From Arbacia lixula (lineage: Eukaryota > Echinodermata > Echinoidea > Arbacioida > Arbaciidae), in the NCBI GenBank assembly GCA_963669155.1, contig OZ022587.1, positions 15,023,223 through 15,087,222 on the forward strand: a stretch of DNA of 64,000 nucleotides, written 5' to 3'. Each line of letters starts with the position of its first letter. The first letter of the stretch is position 1. Below are positions 1-11,296 of this stretch, one piece after another. The position numbers and the translations under genes are program-made. Under the pieces are notes generated by a model. That model searched no databases. It had not been told where the DNA came from and saw only the letters and a program-made list of their open reading frames with translations.

Positions 1-72
1 GTGAAGACTCACAGCTATGTCCCAAGAATACTGCTTGTAAACATGGCTGCGTCTAGATGCAATGAAGTGTAG
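1..72 (+). CDS. 3' end of an upstream C2H2 zinc-finger gene (partial)
   Basis: The window opens inside a reading frame of 23 codons plus a TAG stop. It is identical in translation to the last 23 residues of the complete zinc-finger protein ending at 16119: the last His-x3-His of the terminal finger, then a non-finger tail ending in CNEV. The downstream 270 bp also match the DNA after 16119 almost base for base. I infer a tandem paralogue whose body lies left of the window. An allelic or assembly duplicate is the alternative. Function is not deducible beyond a DNA-binding zinc-finger protein. Confidence 0.8.
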   Translation: MKTHSYVPRILLVNMAASRCNEV

Positions 73-713
73 TGAAGCATTATCTTAAATATTACTTTTA
101 TGTTCATGGAAGTTGCAGAGAAGTGGGGTTGTAACTTTGGTGTGTTGTCTTCAGGTCTATGCCACAAAGTGATCAGTGGTGTCATCTTGTTACGTTGTAC
201 AGTATTTAAGTTCAGCCAGATTAGAAATTTGTCTGAGATGTTATGTGGAGTAATGCGCTACAAAAATATGAAACCACCAAGAACTTAACGTTTTATTAAG
301 AGTGTACAGCTGCCTAATCATATGGAATATGAGAGAAAGATATGGTCATTTTCACAATCAAGGGTGTAACATTGCTTTTTTAACATTTTGATCCCTGGGG
401 GTCTCGTACAGTTATAGAATTCAATTATTTTTTTTCACATAAGCCATCTAGTTAGGACCTACCTTGGGTAGCATAGACATCATCGTGAGTAACTTCGTTT
501 AATTTTGGCAGGTACTTATGTACCCTAAATCGGCACTTTTTAGTGTACCCAAAAAGCATTACCTTTTTTTTACAAAGCTGTGCATTTTATCCAGTACCTT
601 CAAAGGTTTATTTTTTGTGCTAATATTGTAGTAAGATGTTCAATGAAAAGCAACAAACTATTTTTGGTTGTCATTAGAGATCGATTTCTTTTAACGAGCC
701 ATCGATATTTGTC

Positions 714-1679
714 GTTTCGGAGACTTCATTTTCCGTTAGCAATTGACACTAAACTTTGAGGGAAAACCCATAAATTATTATTAGTTGTATATCTCTTATT
801 TCTTTATTGAGATACTCCTCATATCCTTACTTTCCATTGCTGATGAAATTTATCCGGTCACAGCGTTTTTTATCTTTTTACAGATTCCAGACTGAACAGT
901 GGTAATTTTCCGTTAGCTGAAATGAAGTCTCCGAAACAAATTAGTTTGTGGCCTTGTGCAAAAACTTATAATGGTACTCAACCAATCTGTATGTCAAAAT
1001 GCAGTATATGTCCCCACTGACCATTCATCAAAAAATGATTGAGATATAACCTTAAGTGTGGAAATGCCACACATTACCAACTTTCCGTTAGCACTTGAAG
1101 CCTCCGAAACAAATGAAGTCTCCGAAACATGAAAAATACTATTTTGCATATTTTACACATCAAGCCTGATATATTTCTTTCTGAATCTTTATTGTAGTGA
1201 TGTATTGTCATGTAGAGACTGCTTTGAAACTTAATTAATTTAGATATTGAGCTAATTCTTGAAAATAATTTCTGATAACTAGAAAAAAGCGTTTCGGAGA
1301 CTTCACCCAATTGCTAACACAACATTTCTGGTCCTTGCAGTCCAAAACATAGTTGCATGATTATTATCTTGTTGATTATTTGTTTATATCGATCTACTGG
1401 AACTACTGAAAAACATTAGAAATAAACAGAACTCTTAGTTCTCCTTTATTTCATATAATTGTGATAACTGCATATAATTTTGCCCCCAAAACGTAAATTG
1501 TCTCCTCTTTCCTGATTTCCAAATGTAAGTTAAATGCACCAATTCGTAAAAAATTTGAATGCAGACAAGTCATGCAATCTTTCTCATAGATTTAGCATCT
1601 AAAGTATTAAAAAATATTAATTCATTTTCTCAAAGTATCAGACATCTTTTATAGCTATCCTACTTGTTTCGGAGACTTC
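714..1679. repeat. Left cluster of the 14-bp GAAGTCTCCGAAAC motif
   Basis: Copies lie at 714-727 (minus), 924-937 (plus), 1097-1110 (plus, one mismatch), 1115-1128 (plus), 1291-1304 (minus) and 1666-1679 (minus). Most have a GTTAGC or GCTAAC box within about 20 bp. All lie in the first 1.35 kb of the 5.5-kb element. Subterminal repeated motifs of this kind are typically transposase-binding sites; that role is inferred. Confidence 0.8.
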
Positions 1680-1717
1680 TTTTTATGCTAACACAAAGCT
1701 TTCAAGCTCTTTGCTAG

Positions 1718-2045
1718 TCCCTGATGAGATAATGGAACATACCACATCATTCATATAACATTGACAGTACCGCAAGACCATGAGGTGGCCAAGGATAACC
1801 TGTACCTTTTACAGAAGCATGTTTACCACCACTGTTAAGACAGTGGAACAGACCATAAGATCACACCATCATGTAGTGACATGTGCTTATACATACACAA
1901 ATTCATATAGGAACATAATCTGTAAGCTGTACTGTATTAGCATACACCCAAATGTTTCCTTGCTTGTCCCTGATGAGATAATGAAACATACCACATCATC
2001 ATTGACAGCAAGACAAGACCATGAGGTGGCCATGGATATCCTGCC
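1718..2045 (+). repeat. Direct duplication of about 80 bp inside the 5.5-kb element
   Basis: The segment starting CCCTGATGAGATAATG near 1721 recurs near 1969. Each is followed by an ACATACCACATCAT stretch and an AAGACCATGAGGTGGCC stretch. The copies are about 250 bp apart and diverged by small indels. No function is apparent. Confidence 0.6.
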
Positions 2046-2654
2046 TCAAGACATTACAAAATATAATCATTTGTCATCTGGACTCATGTAGCACATCAAT
2101 TAGTTCATCTTCATTGACACAAAAGGCATTTCTGACAGACAGACATGAACACTGGATCCAGCAAAGTTATAGGTTGTAGGACTTGAAGGATGAAGAAGAG
2201 CTAATTACTGCAAGTTGGCAGATAACTTTTCCTTGAAATGTAAAACACAAGCCTCAGGGTTGTGTCTACTTTGCAACCAGGACAGGCGATACACCATAGC
2301 AATACATCATGCCTATGTGAACGTTGCTCACCCTATACTCAAAATTGAAAGCATAATCACTCCTCCCAAGAATGGTTGAATTTTTGTCAACCAGGTGCAT
2401 ATTTTGTAATTTGAAATGAATTTCCATATGAGAACATGAACATTTATTTTGAAGGGTAAATTGTCCTGAAATGAAAATTACTTTTGTGTATTGCATACCA
2501 CAGTGGCTATTAATTTTTCCAAGGCCTGCAAATATGACAGTATTTAGTAGCTGTTACATACATTTGTTTTTGTTTTTGTTTTTGCTTTTGTGTCACAATC
2601 CATCGTAAATAATGGAAATTATTATCTACTTTGGGGAAAATACGAGAATATCTT

Positions 2655-4478
2655 AGCCAGGGGCCATATTCATGAAACCTTACTTACTAAGCCTAGTAAG
2701 CTACTAAAAGGCCTGAATTTGCTTACTTTCACAGTTAGTTGCAGACCTGACTGAAGCTGCGCTCTAAAAGTGTTTTAATTATCGGCTAGGATTAGCTTAG
2801 AAAAATTAGTATTCACGAAATCTTACTAGCACTAGTTTCATTCTAGATTTTTTCATAAATTCAGAGTTGATATAGGGCTACTCTAAGTCACTAGTAAGCA
2901 ACTCAGGCATTCTCTCACTGACTGTCGATGTGCCAATATGGTAAGAAGAACTGCTGAACTAGAGAAACTTTATGTGTGCAGTGTGTAGAAAACATGTTTT
3001 TCAGGATGAGAGGACAAAGAGGAACCCATTGGACAAATTTAGTGATCTTTCAACGTGTGCAAAATGTATAGGCTCAAATTAGCTGCCCAGGTAGCTCTTT
3101 TTAATATAATCCTACAGTCCAGACCACTACAGGTCCAGGATGTATCAAGCGTAGCTACGCTTCACAATCTTGGTCGCACTCTGGAGGGCATTTAAAATCT
3201 ATATCTAAAACACACTAAATAAACAATTCCTTTGTTTACTAGATTCATATATTCACTGGCTCACAATTCATAAGTTTTACAAATTGAATACATATACTCA
3301 TGTTCTAATGTCAATGCATATTTTTTTATAAAATAGATAATTGTTATGATAAAGTATTTTGACCGTGTTCTCTCAGATTACTTGTTGATAAATATCTTCA
3401 GAATTTATATTGTATTTATCTATCATAATCTACATATACTGTACATTATGTTATAAGTATGTTATCATCTTACTTTCAATATTATGGTAAAGCGCATAGA
3501 GGTTTTGTTTAGGTCCTATACATAAAAATGTGTCTAATTTTTGTTGTTGATAATTTGATACATGGAGTGTTTTCATCCTTATCCTCAATGAATTTGCCAA
3601 ACTTGTCTGCCAAAAAGAGATTAACCTCCTGAGGATAGTTTGTCCGCTGGTGGCCTAGTTTCAAGTCTGTGGAATGCATGGACACAACTCAGTGTGCACA
3701 AATCTAAGTCTGGAAATAAGGACACAGCCTTCTTCCCTGCCTGCTCTCTGCAAGAGGACAGGGCAGAGGGCTTAGTCTTTATTACCAGACATATGTTAAC
3801 AGACTCAGACATACATGTATCCATGTACAGCCAAGAAACTATAAGCTAGTATTTTGGTCCATGTTCAAAAGTATAGAAAAAACTTGGCTGTGCACTAGCT
3901 ACAGAACCATGTTAACATGTGGCCTTGTTCCTATTGTTTTTGCAGTGATTGACATGATTCTGCTTACATTACTGTTACAATATCACTGTCAAAAACATCT
4001 AGTTTGTAAGTAGATTTTCCTAGTATAAAAGTAGGGAGCAATGTTCTCAGCAATGAATAACAATTTAGTTAGCTTCCATGTGGTGATCAAACTACTTGGT
4101 ATTTGAGCTTCAAACTGGTACTTCGTTTTCAGATAATTTGTTTCCCACTATTATGTAACTCTATTCAACCGTGGACTACCTACGAATAATGAATAAAAAT
4201 GATCCTACTTCCCTTGCAAAACTTTTTTTTTCAATTTGGGGTAATAAAGGAACCATATGTTTCTCTCAACAACACTTTTGTGATCATTCTGATTGTCAGC
4301 GCATACTCCATATCTTAGCAACTTATCCACTCACTAAGGTCTAATTTGCACCAAAGTATGCATGATTTTGATAGCTTGTATGTGCCATACTTGGTAACTA
4401 AGCCTTTTGGTAGCTCACTTAGGCCTACATGTAGTTTGATACTAAAGTAGTAGGTTTTCATGAATATGGCCCCTGGTG
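2655..4478. mobile_element. Nested 1.8-kb TIR element
   Basis: The left end CCAGGGGCCATATTCATGAA (about 2655) is repeated in inverse orientation at about 4457-4478, ending GGCCCCTGG. The similarity continues imperfectly inward. It lies in the middle of the 5.5-kb element and has no 14-bp motif inside, as expected for a later insertion. No clear target duplication and no transposase frame were seen. Confidence 0.6.
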
Positions 4479-4590
4479 TGCATAATGTTAATGTGTTCGA
4501 GTTACTGTTCAATATGTTTTCAAAAGTTCAAGTTCCATTTTGCTTCTAATAATTCAGATTTCACTAACAATTTAATGTGTTAGCAACTTT

Positions 4591-5360
4591 GAAGTCTCCG
4601 AAACAGAACTGCTTATTACATAATGCATGCAGAAAATTAAACAAAATCTAATATGGCAAGTTAAACATTCCTAGAAATTATTAGTATTTATCACTCTAAT
4701 ACTTAGTATAAACATATAAAGAACCCATATTAATTCTTCCTTCTTATGTAATGTTTAATACCAATACAAAAGATTAAATAAGCCAAATTAGTATTCAAGC
4801 TAATGAATAGAATGTTATACTCAGTTGCTCTCCATTGCAATGCTTCAAAATGTACATTTGATGACAGTTAAATGTATTACTAAAGACAAAAAACGCATGC
4901 TCCTTACTAAGCCTACCTTATTCAGAATAACATAGCATGTTAGCAAATTTGAAGTCTCCGAAACATAAGGTTGTCACTAACTTGAAGCTTCCAAGACACA
5001 TATTGCTGATCATTCTACCATTCTAACATTCTATGTTTCATTGAATGCCATCTGTGTGAAATTTGCTGAGCCATATCAGTTTATTGTTGCTTTTATTGTC
5101 CAACGATTCAACACAAGTAATTGTTGCCATTATTAAATTTGAGCGTAGATAGGCATACTCGAAAACACTCTGTTACTTGAAAATTATAAGTTGGTTTACT
5201 TTTTTTGACCTGTTTTGTAGTGCTCAGTTTACAATTTGATATGATGTTAACATAAAGGTTAAATTGTAATGACTATTATACCCTAGAGATGATCTTAAAC
5301 AATGTTAGCAAAATTGAAGTCTCCGAAACAAACCATTTTGTTAGCTGAAGTCTCCGAAAC
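4591..5360 (+). repeat. Right cluster of the GAAGTCTCCGAAAC motif
   Basis: Four exact plus-strand copies lie at 4591-4604, 4951-4964, 5316-5329 and 5347-5360. Each is preceded by TTAGC within 5-15 bp, and a decayed copy sits near 4984. All lie within 1.3 kb of the right end of the 5.5-kb element. The centre of the element has none. Confidence 0.8.
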
Positions 5361-6300
5361 ACAAACTTGTGAAATTTTCAACTTTTGTATTTGAGATGCG
5401 ATTGCTTTCGAACTTTCGCAGGAAACTAGCCCCCACTGAAAGATTTTTGTATAACAATTCTTAGTTTGTATTTTCTCCTGCAAGATAAGTAAATCTAAAA
5501 AATTCAATGTTTTAACCATATTTTGTCTGATATTTGAAAAAGATATCAAAATTTTCAGAATACCAAATAAGATTGAAGGAAAAAGATCTTTTTGCATTTA
5601 AGTACATATGTATGACATATCAGAAAATGGTAATTCACATACATTTGACAAAAGCTTTTGTAAAATATGCAGTAAAATAAAATTGTTGTTTTTTGTCAAA
5701 ATTATAACATTTGTCATCTTTTCTCTATTTTTTTCAAATTTCAAAAGTAGCCTATGCTCCAAAACCAAAAAAAATCAATGATTTAGACATTTCTGCTTTT
5801 GATTTTTATAGAAACATGTTTGGAAACACATTTTGAAATTTTGGCCCCAAAAACCAAATGTTACACCCTTGATTGTGAAAATGACCATATTGGAACCGAC
5901 TTTCTGGCACATTTAATACATTTGGCTCTATTCCTTTCAGTATGACTGAAAATGCCTGGCTATTTTCTTTACAGTTTTTCAAGTGTTAGAGAGATTGTAG
6001 CTGTTAATTAGTTTCTGGTCCATTCAAGTTTGTCCTTGTTGCAAACCACAACTTACCATTATGATTTATTCTGTAATCTGAGACAATTTCCTATCTAAAG
6101 TGTATTTGAAATTCCTCTGTTGCTTATAATTTAATGATTTTGGGCAGTTTATAGATATATTCCGGTATGGTAAGTTTTATTTGTCATCAAAAATCTCACA
6201 AAACCACCCTCTTAAGATTAAAATGACACCAAGTCTTTAGCCTCATGTATAGGACTTAAATTGTTGGGACCATGTACTTATGGAATATTTAAGAAATGTA

Positions 6301-6306
6301 AATAAA
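6301..6306 (+). terminator. Possible poly(A) signal of the upstream zinc-finger gene
   Basis: AATAAA lies in the conserved 3' flank of the duplicated gene. In this copy it has been pushed away from the stop codon by the 5.5-kb insertion, so that element would sit in the 3' UTR if this signal is used. The equivalent site in the second copy is at 16803. Confidence 0.3.
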
Positions 6307-6876
6307 ATTAAACCTCAATTGATTTTGTTTCATTCTGTGAAAACTATAATGTGTACACTATGACTTTAAATCAGTAGGAAAACGAAAGTGTAATAACCAT
6401 TATGTACCATAGTCAATTACTGTTATGTCTTTACAGCATTGCAGACAAATTTCCAATTACGTGTACTTTGTTGTGCACATTTGCTTCTAAGAACGTAGGT
6501 GTAATATTTTATCGAGTGTATCTCTTTGGTAATTCAGGAACATAAGCCTAGTTCATGTTGACTCTGCACCATAATGTTGTATGTCTGTCTTTGCTTATTT
6601 CATTAGTTATCAACATATTTTGCTTGCTGTTATTTGAGAAGAATTGCAATTTAGGTAACATACTTCCACCTTTTTGTGTGTGACTCTCATCAACCTAAGC
6701 AAGTATATTGATATTACACCTCAGATACATTACGTGTACTTAGATATTCTGACAATATAAAGAATGCTCTTCAAACTCTGCATTTTAATGTCAGTTTGAG
6801 TTGATAGGCTCTGTACTGAATACATAAACCTGATACAGAAGGTCTTTGGAAAGATAGAGCACTAATTAAATTCTTG

Positions 6877-6879
6877 CCC

Positions 6880-6920
<41 letters not shown>

Positions 6921-6950
6921 ATAGTAAGTCAAATTCTTACCTCTATCTAT

Positions 6951-6987
<37 letters not shown>
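6877..6987 (+). repeat. TATC microsatellite (two blocks)
   Basis: Two runs of TATC/CTAT repeats are separated by a short unique segment that is itself repeated, as ATAGTAAGTCAAAT. The paralogous locus at 17609-17643 has a single run, so the array has expanded or duplicated in copy 1. Confidence 0.9.
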
Positions 6988-9009
6988 ATAGTAAGTCAAA
7001 TACTTCCCTATATCTATTCAGGGGAAGAGATGTTGTCATAGATTAAAAGTCTTATTGAAGAAAATTATGTTTTTCATTACTGATGTTTCATTTATCACAG
7101 TAAGTCAATGTTTTCATATCGAATGGTCAAGCGTTTCTCTGGTAACTATGATGACAGATTATCAATTAGCATAATAACAATATAGAGAAACTGATAGCAA
7201 GTTACATCAATACAGGCTTTCATATGATAAATTGAGTTATGGGTAAGAAGTGCAATTATTCTTACAACTTCTTTTTATATTGTTAAGGAATAAAGATTTA
7301 GACAAAATTGTGACTATATTTTGATTCTGTTCACGTTGAAAGGAAAAGTGAAGATGCTAAGCAAATGCATTTTATGATGTACGTCCATCCGAGAATGATT
7401 AGCACATCTATCACTTTGTGTTGCATAGCTTCATAATGGTAATTGATTCGTCCATGATTGTTTATTTGTTTAAGAATGTCAATTTTTGCCAATATAATAT
7501 TGTCTGGATAATTTGTATTAAATGTTAAGTGTTCTTTATCCTGGTGCTATCCACATGAAATAGAACGATCATGTGTAACTTGAATGAGCTGTGTATATTA
7601 TGTGGTAAGAGGTCACTTGGCTCAAAGTGAAAATACAAACTGTAGAATATGATATGAACCGGTTCGTGTTTTCATTGAATTCAAATGCGAAAACCTGACA
7701 TGCGGTAATATGCTGCAGATTGGAAGTTAGGAAACAGAGCATACATTTAATTAGTTTTCCTATCTTCATTTGTAGAGAGCTATGCGCTATGTTCAATTTT
7801 GAATGGCAGGTGATGATGTAGAATATTTTGTGTGTAGCTCCGTAATATGATGTGATATGATTACATATTACTTCAAATAGATTATATTCATTTTTTTTGG
7901 ATATTTTCACTCTGTAAAGGAATATCAGGTGATGTAGAATATGATTTATGTGTAGCTCCATAATATGATATGATATGATTGCATATTACTTCAAATATAT
8001 TGTATTCATGTTTTTGGATATTTTCTCCTAACTTCTCAAACTTTGTGCTTCTACTTGGAGGAAACCCTCATCTTTTTATTTCATTTAAATATGTACATTT
8101 ACATTTTTTATGTGTTTTTTTTTACTTTGATGAACAGTAAACTTGAATTTGAACTTGCTTTTTTAATATATAATTTGTTTTTTTATCTTTTGGAAATTAT
8201 AAGCATCATTTCCCATGCAGATTGTGTTCCCCAATATGAAGCTTTGAGAAGTTGTGATGAATAACAAATTGTTCTTTTTTAATTTTCCTGATTTATCTCA
8301 TAGTGTACTAAGTTTCTGGTTTAGAGCTACATGTACATGTACATGTATTTGGTTTTATCTCCATCCTGTCTTCAAGCAAAGTCTTGAAAATACCCCTTGA
8401 AATTTAGTGAACATAACCCAAACTCTAAAACCTTCATTGCGATCTAGACCATAATTTTCATGTGAATCCCGCAATGCATGTCTCAGCTTGTGCTAGTAAA
8501 GTGAAATCGGTGTTGACCAAATAACAAGGTTCTGTAGTTGCTTCGGTTTGTGTACGCATTAAACAAATCTGTCCTTTCACAGTTAAAAGCTGTTTGATGT
8601 GGTACAGATATGTACATGTTTTGTTTTATCCAGGAAGGATTGATCTCGTAAGCCCTATTGTGGAAGTAAGTAAAAGTAACATTTCATATTTTGCTCGTAT
8701 TCCTGTAGCAGAAAGGAATATCCTCTGCAAGTTGAGCAACATCCATTTGATTTGAAAACAAGCAGACTAAATATTGCAAGAAAATGCTGGCCTCTAACAG
8801 TACTGTATTGTTTCCTAAAATATGTCATTATAGGTCCAAAGTGTGAATTGACCAAATTACAAAGAAGTTCATGGATGTGTGAAAGAATTGACAAATGAAG
8901 CATCTTTACGGGAAATGTGATTTCTCTGTCGTCTGGCTGGATTGTTATTGTTTCCTTTTACTTTTATATTCAATTTTGTGTAGAGATTACAAGAAGAAGG
9001 AGGAAAGAA

Positions 9010-9150
9010 GAAGAAAAAGTATATGTGTATGTGTATGTGTGTGTGTGTGAGTATGTGTGTAGGCCTATGTGTGCATGTGCGTGTGTGTGTGTGTATGTGT
9101 GTGTATGTGTATGCGTATATGTCTGTGTGTGTGTGTGTGTGTGTGTGTGG
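9010..9150 (+). repeat. TG/GTGTAT microsatellite
   Basis: About 140 bp of interrupted (TG)n. It generates spurious Val/Cys and His/Thr reading frames on both strands. The paralogous repeat is at 19660-19795. Confidence 0.95.
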
Positions 9151-9365
9151 GAGGAGTGGCAAAGTAGGTCAATGAGCAGATTCATAAAAGGAAACTCGGA
9201 AGAAGAAGATGAAGGGAGAGGAAGAAGATTAGATGGAAGAGGAAATGGAAAAGAACAAGTATTCATAGGAAAGATATGAGTGTTTTAATGATATGTACAT
9301 TGACATTTTGATAAAGTACTGCTCTATGGGAATTGTGTGTATCATTATGTGACACACAGAGAGCT

Positions 9366-9866
9366 TTAAAGGGAAAGTTCACCCTGAAATTAAGTTGGTT
9401 TCAGTAAAAGGAGACACGTGAAAGAAACGAGTGAAAATTTGATGAAATTCTTTTAAAGGGATGAGAAAGTTATGACCTTTTAAAGTTTTGATTTTGTGAC
9501 ATCACGTGCGAGGTGCTCTCCCTTATTTTTTGTCCATCTTTTTGAAGAAAATTTGCATTTTTTTCACAAAGATTTGCATCCTTTTTCATGTGCATTTGTA
9601 TGCATTATTACTGCAGTATTACGTTTTTACCCACATACCTGTCAGAAAAAAAAATCATTCTGCTGTCAAAAACAGAAAAAGAGCAATTAATGGAATAATA
9701 CTGCACAAAACATATGGGAGAGCACCTCGCATGTGACGTCACAAAATCGATGTTTCAAATGATCATAACTTTCTTATCCTTTGACTGATTTCCGTCAAAC
9801 CTTCATTAATATTTCTGCTTTTATTGAAATCAACTTAATATTCATGCAGGATGACTATCCCTTTAA
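9366..9866. mobile_element. B-family MITE, about 500 bp
   Basis: It begins TTTAAAGGGAAAGTTCACCC and ends with a matching inverted terminus in CCCTTTAA. Inside are inverted segments around a conserved CACGTGCGAGGTGCTCT box and its reverse. Related full copies lie at 20017-20501, 42685-43150 and 44846-45259, with partial copies near 54625 and 55272. It is non-coding. Confidence 0.75.
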
Positions 9867-10024
9867 TATGAAACAGTATCCTTTGTCATCGGATGCGTGT
9901 AAGTCTTGAGCAGTGACATTTGTCAAGGGATCATTCAGAATCGTGGCAGCCACTTAGGTGAACTTATAAATATACTATATACAACTGGGTTCAGAACGGC
10001 AATGTGGAAGTTTGCTGAAGTGCA

Positions 10025-10112
10025 TGTAGCGCTATAATGGGCTTGAATCTGGGACCTCGAGATCTTCAATCACAGTCGTCGTTTGTAGCCACTACACCAC
10101 ACCTCCACAGAT
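10025..10112 (-). mobile_element. tRNA-derived SINE head
   Basis: On the minus strand an A-box-like TGGTGTAGTGGCTA is followed about 40 bp later by a B-box-like GGTCCCAGATTCAAGCC, the spacing and order of a tRNA promoter. It is part of the duplicated block; the matching copy is at 21140-21212. It is too diverged to be a functional tRNA gene. Confidence 0.5.
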
Positions 10113-10432
10113 GAAAAAAAAAACTTTTCTTTGAGAAGGAACTGGTCAACAAAGCAAGCTGAAAGTTTAGAAGCTTATTCCTGCTGTAATCGTGTAACTA
10201 GCCCCCCCCCCCCCTTTTTTTTTAAGGACTTCAGATAGGACCTACATGAATTGCTGAGCGGTGTTCACTTGAATTATGGCTGTCATGTATAAACGTTTCC
10301 ATTCCCATTTTCAAGTGATTTAGGATTAAGCAAAAGTAAATTTGATTGTAGTACATAAAGTTCCATTGTTAGAACACGCTTATCTGCGTATGCATGAAAA
10401 ATAATGGCACTTACTATATTTTGTTGTTGCCC

Positions 10433-11296
10433 CTGTCCCACTATTGCGTGCAAGCGTTGCGTATGACTTGCGAGGAACAATTTTCAAGCACGCAGTGTAA
10501 TTTCTGCGGGCTGACAAGACTTTTGACAAGTTTTGCTTTAACTGCTGGACGCGTGCTAATTACGTTCTACTTGCGTGGATTCCGTGTGACCTGCGTGTCA
10601 GGCGCGTTGGTGGCGCGTGAGAGCTTTGAAACTGATCCGTATTAGTTACGGGCGACATACGAGCGCTGCGAGTTACCTGCGTCACAACTGCGTGTCACAT
10701 GCGTGAGAGTTGCCTGCAAGTTGTCTGCCTGCCTGCGAGCCTCTCAGAACGTCATCATCATGGCCGCAGCCGACCCTAGCTCACCTAAGCAGCAGAAAGG
10801 TAGTAACTGACCCGTAATTGCTCGTATATACCTCGTTCCACACCGGCAGAAATGACCAGCTACACGTACGCATCGATCGACACCGTTCCTTGCCATAAAG
10901 CACCCGTATTATGCTAGTAAAGTACCCGCAGATGACTCGCATTTCCGGTGCATAGCCACAGATCCACGACTCGCAAGCTGCGTACTTCATGCGAGTTAAC
11001 TGCCTGTGACTTGCGAGTTAACTGCCTGCGACTTGCGGCCGCTCGGGCCTCCTACTGGTATTCTGCGTGGACTCTGCGGCCAATCCCCCGCAGCTCACCC
11101 TGAGCAAGTTTTGAACATGCTCAAAACCTGGCTGCGTGTAAATCGGACTTGCATGCGCACCTCTGGGCAACTCCGATCGGGCGAGATACGTGCGAGGTAC
11201 TGTCACGTGCGGGCCATCTGCCGGGGACCTGCGTGTGGCAAAAATTGTTCCTCGTAAGTCACACGCAACGCTTGCACGCAATAGTGGGACATGAGC
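10433..11296. mobile_element. GC-rich TIR element, about 860 bp
   Basis: The termini GTCCCACTATTGCGTGCAAG (left) and its reverse complement (right, ending in GTGGGAC) form inverted repeats of about 50 bp. The interior is much richer in GC than the surroundings and contains repeated TGCGAGTTAACTGCCTG-like units. The paralogous position near 22290 lacks it, so it inserted after the segmental duplication. The short frames inside are not convincing genes. Confidence 0.75.

Larger units (their letters stand above)
344..5886. mobile_element. 5.5-kb TIR DNA transposon, apparently non-autonomous
   Basis: The element starts GGTCATTTTCACAATCAAGG and ends with the reverse complement. The inverted repeats agree for 30 bp. 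It is flanked by a 4-bp target duplication ATAT (340-343 and 5887-5890). The paralogous segment at about 16388 reads straight through with a single ATAT, so it is a true empty site and defines both ends exactly. Only short frames occur inside (the longest about 100 codons) and none resembles a transposase, so it probably moved with enzymes made elsewhere. A 4-bp duplication fits several superfamilies (for example Chapaev, Sola, Ginger) and I cannot choose between them. A second TIR element is nested inside (2655-4478). Confidence 0.85.
1..10428 (+). repeat. Segmental duplication, copy 1 (interrupted by 5.5-kb element)
   Basis: Bases 1-343 match 16048-16390, and 5887 to about 10428 match 16388 to about 21490, with a short further match to about 22300. 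By eye the match is nearly perfect near the gene end and carries scattered substitutions and indels further out. Shared landmarks in the same order are the zinc-finger 3' end, a TATC microsatellite, a TG microsatellite, a B-family element, a tRNA-like SINE segment and a poly-C run. Copy 1 carries the private insertion 344-5886. The interval 5887-9365 holds no gene I can support; its ORFs are short and low-complexity. Confidence 0.85.

Noticed and set aside
1720..1990. CTGATGAG followed by GAAAC, hammerhead-like, inside the 5.5-kb element
   Set aside because: No complementary stem II or stem I can be drawn, and one of the two copies has GGAAC in place of GAAA.
8869..9279. Overlapping Val/Cys-rich and His/Thr-rich frames
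   Set aside because: Translations of the TG/CA microsatellite on both strands. The same happens at 19616-19931.
10025..10112. A tRNA gene on the minus strand
   Set aside because: A- and B-box-like sequences are present, but no cloverleaf with paired acceptor stem can be drawn. A tRNA-derived SINE fits better.
10394..11281. Pairs of about 85-codon frames on both strands
   Set aside because: They lie inside the GC-rich TIR element 10433-11296, overlap each other on opposite strands, and have no recognisable domain.
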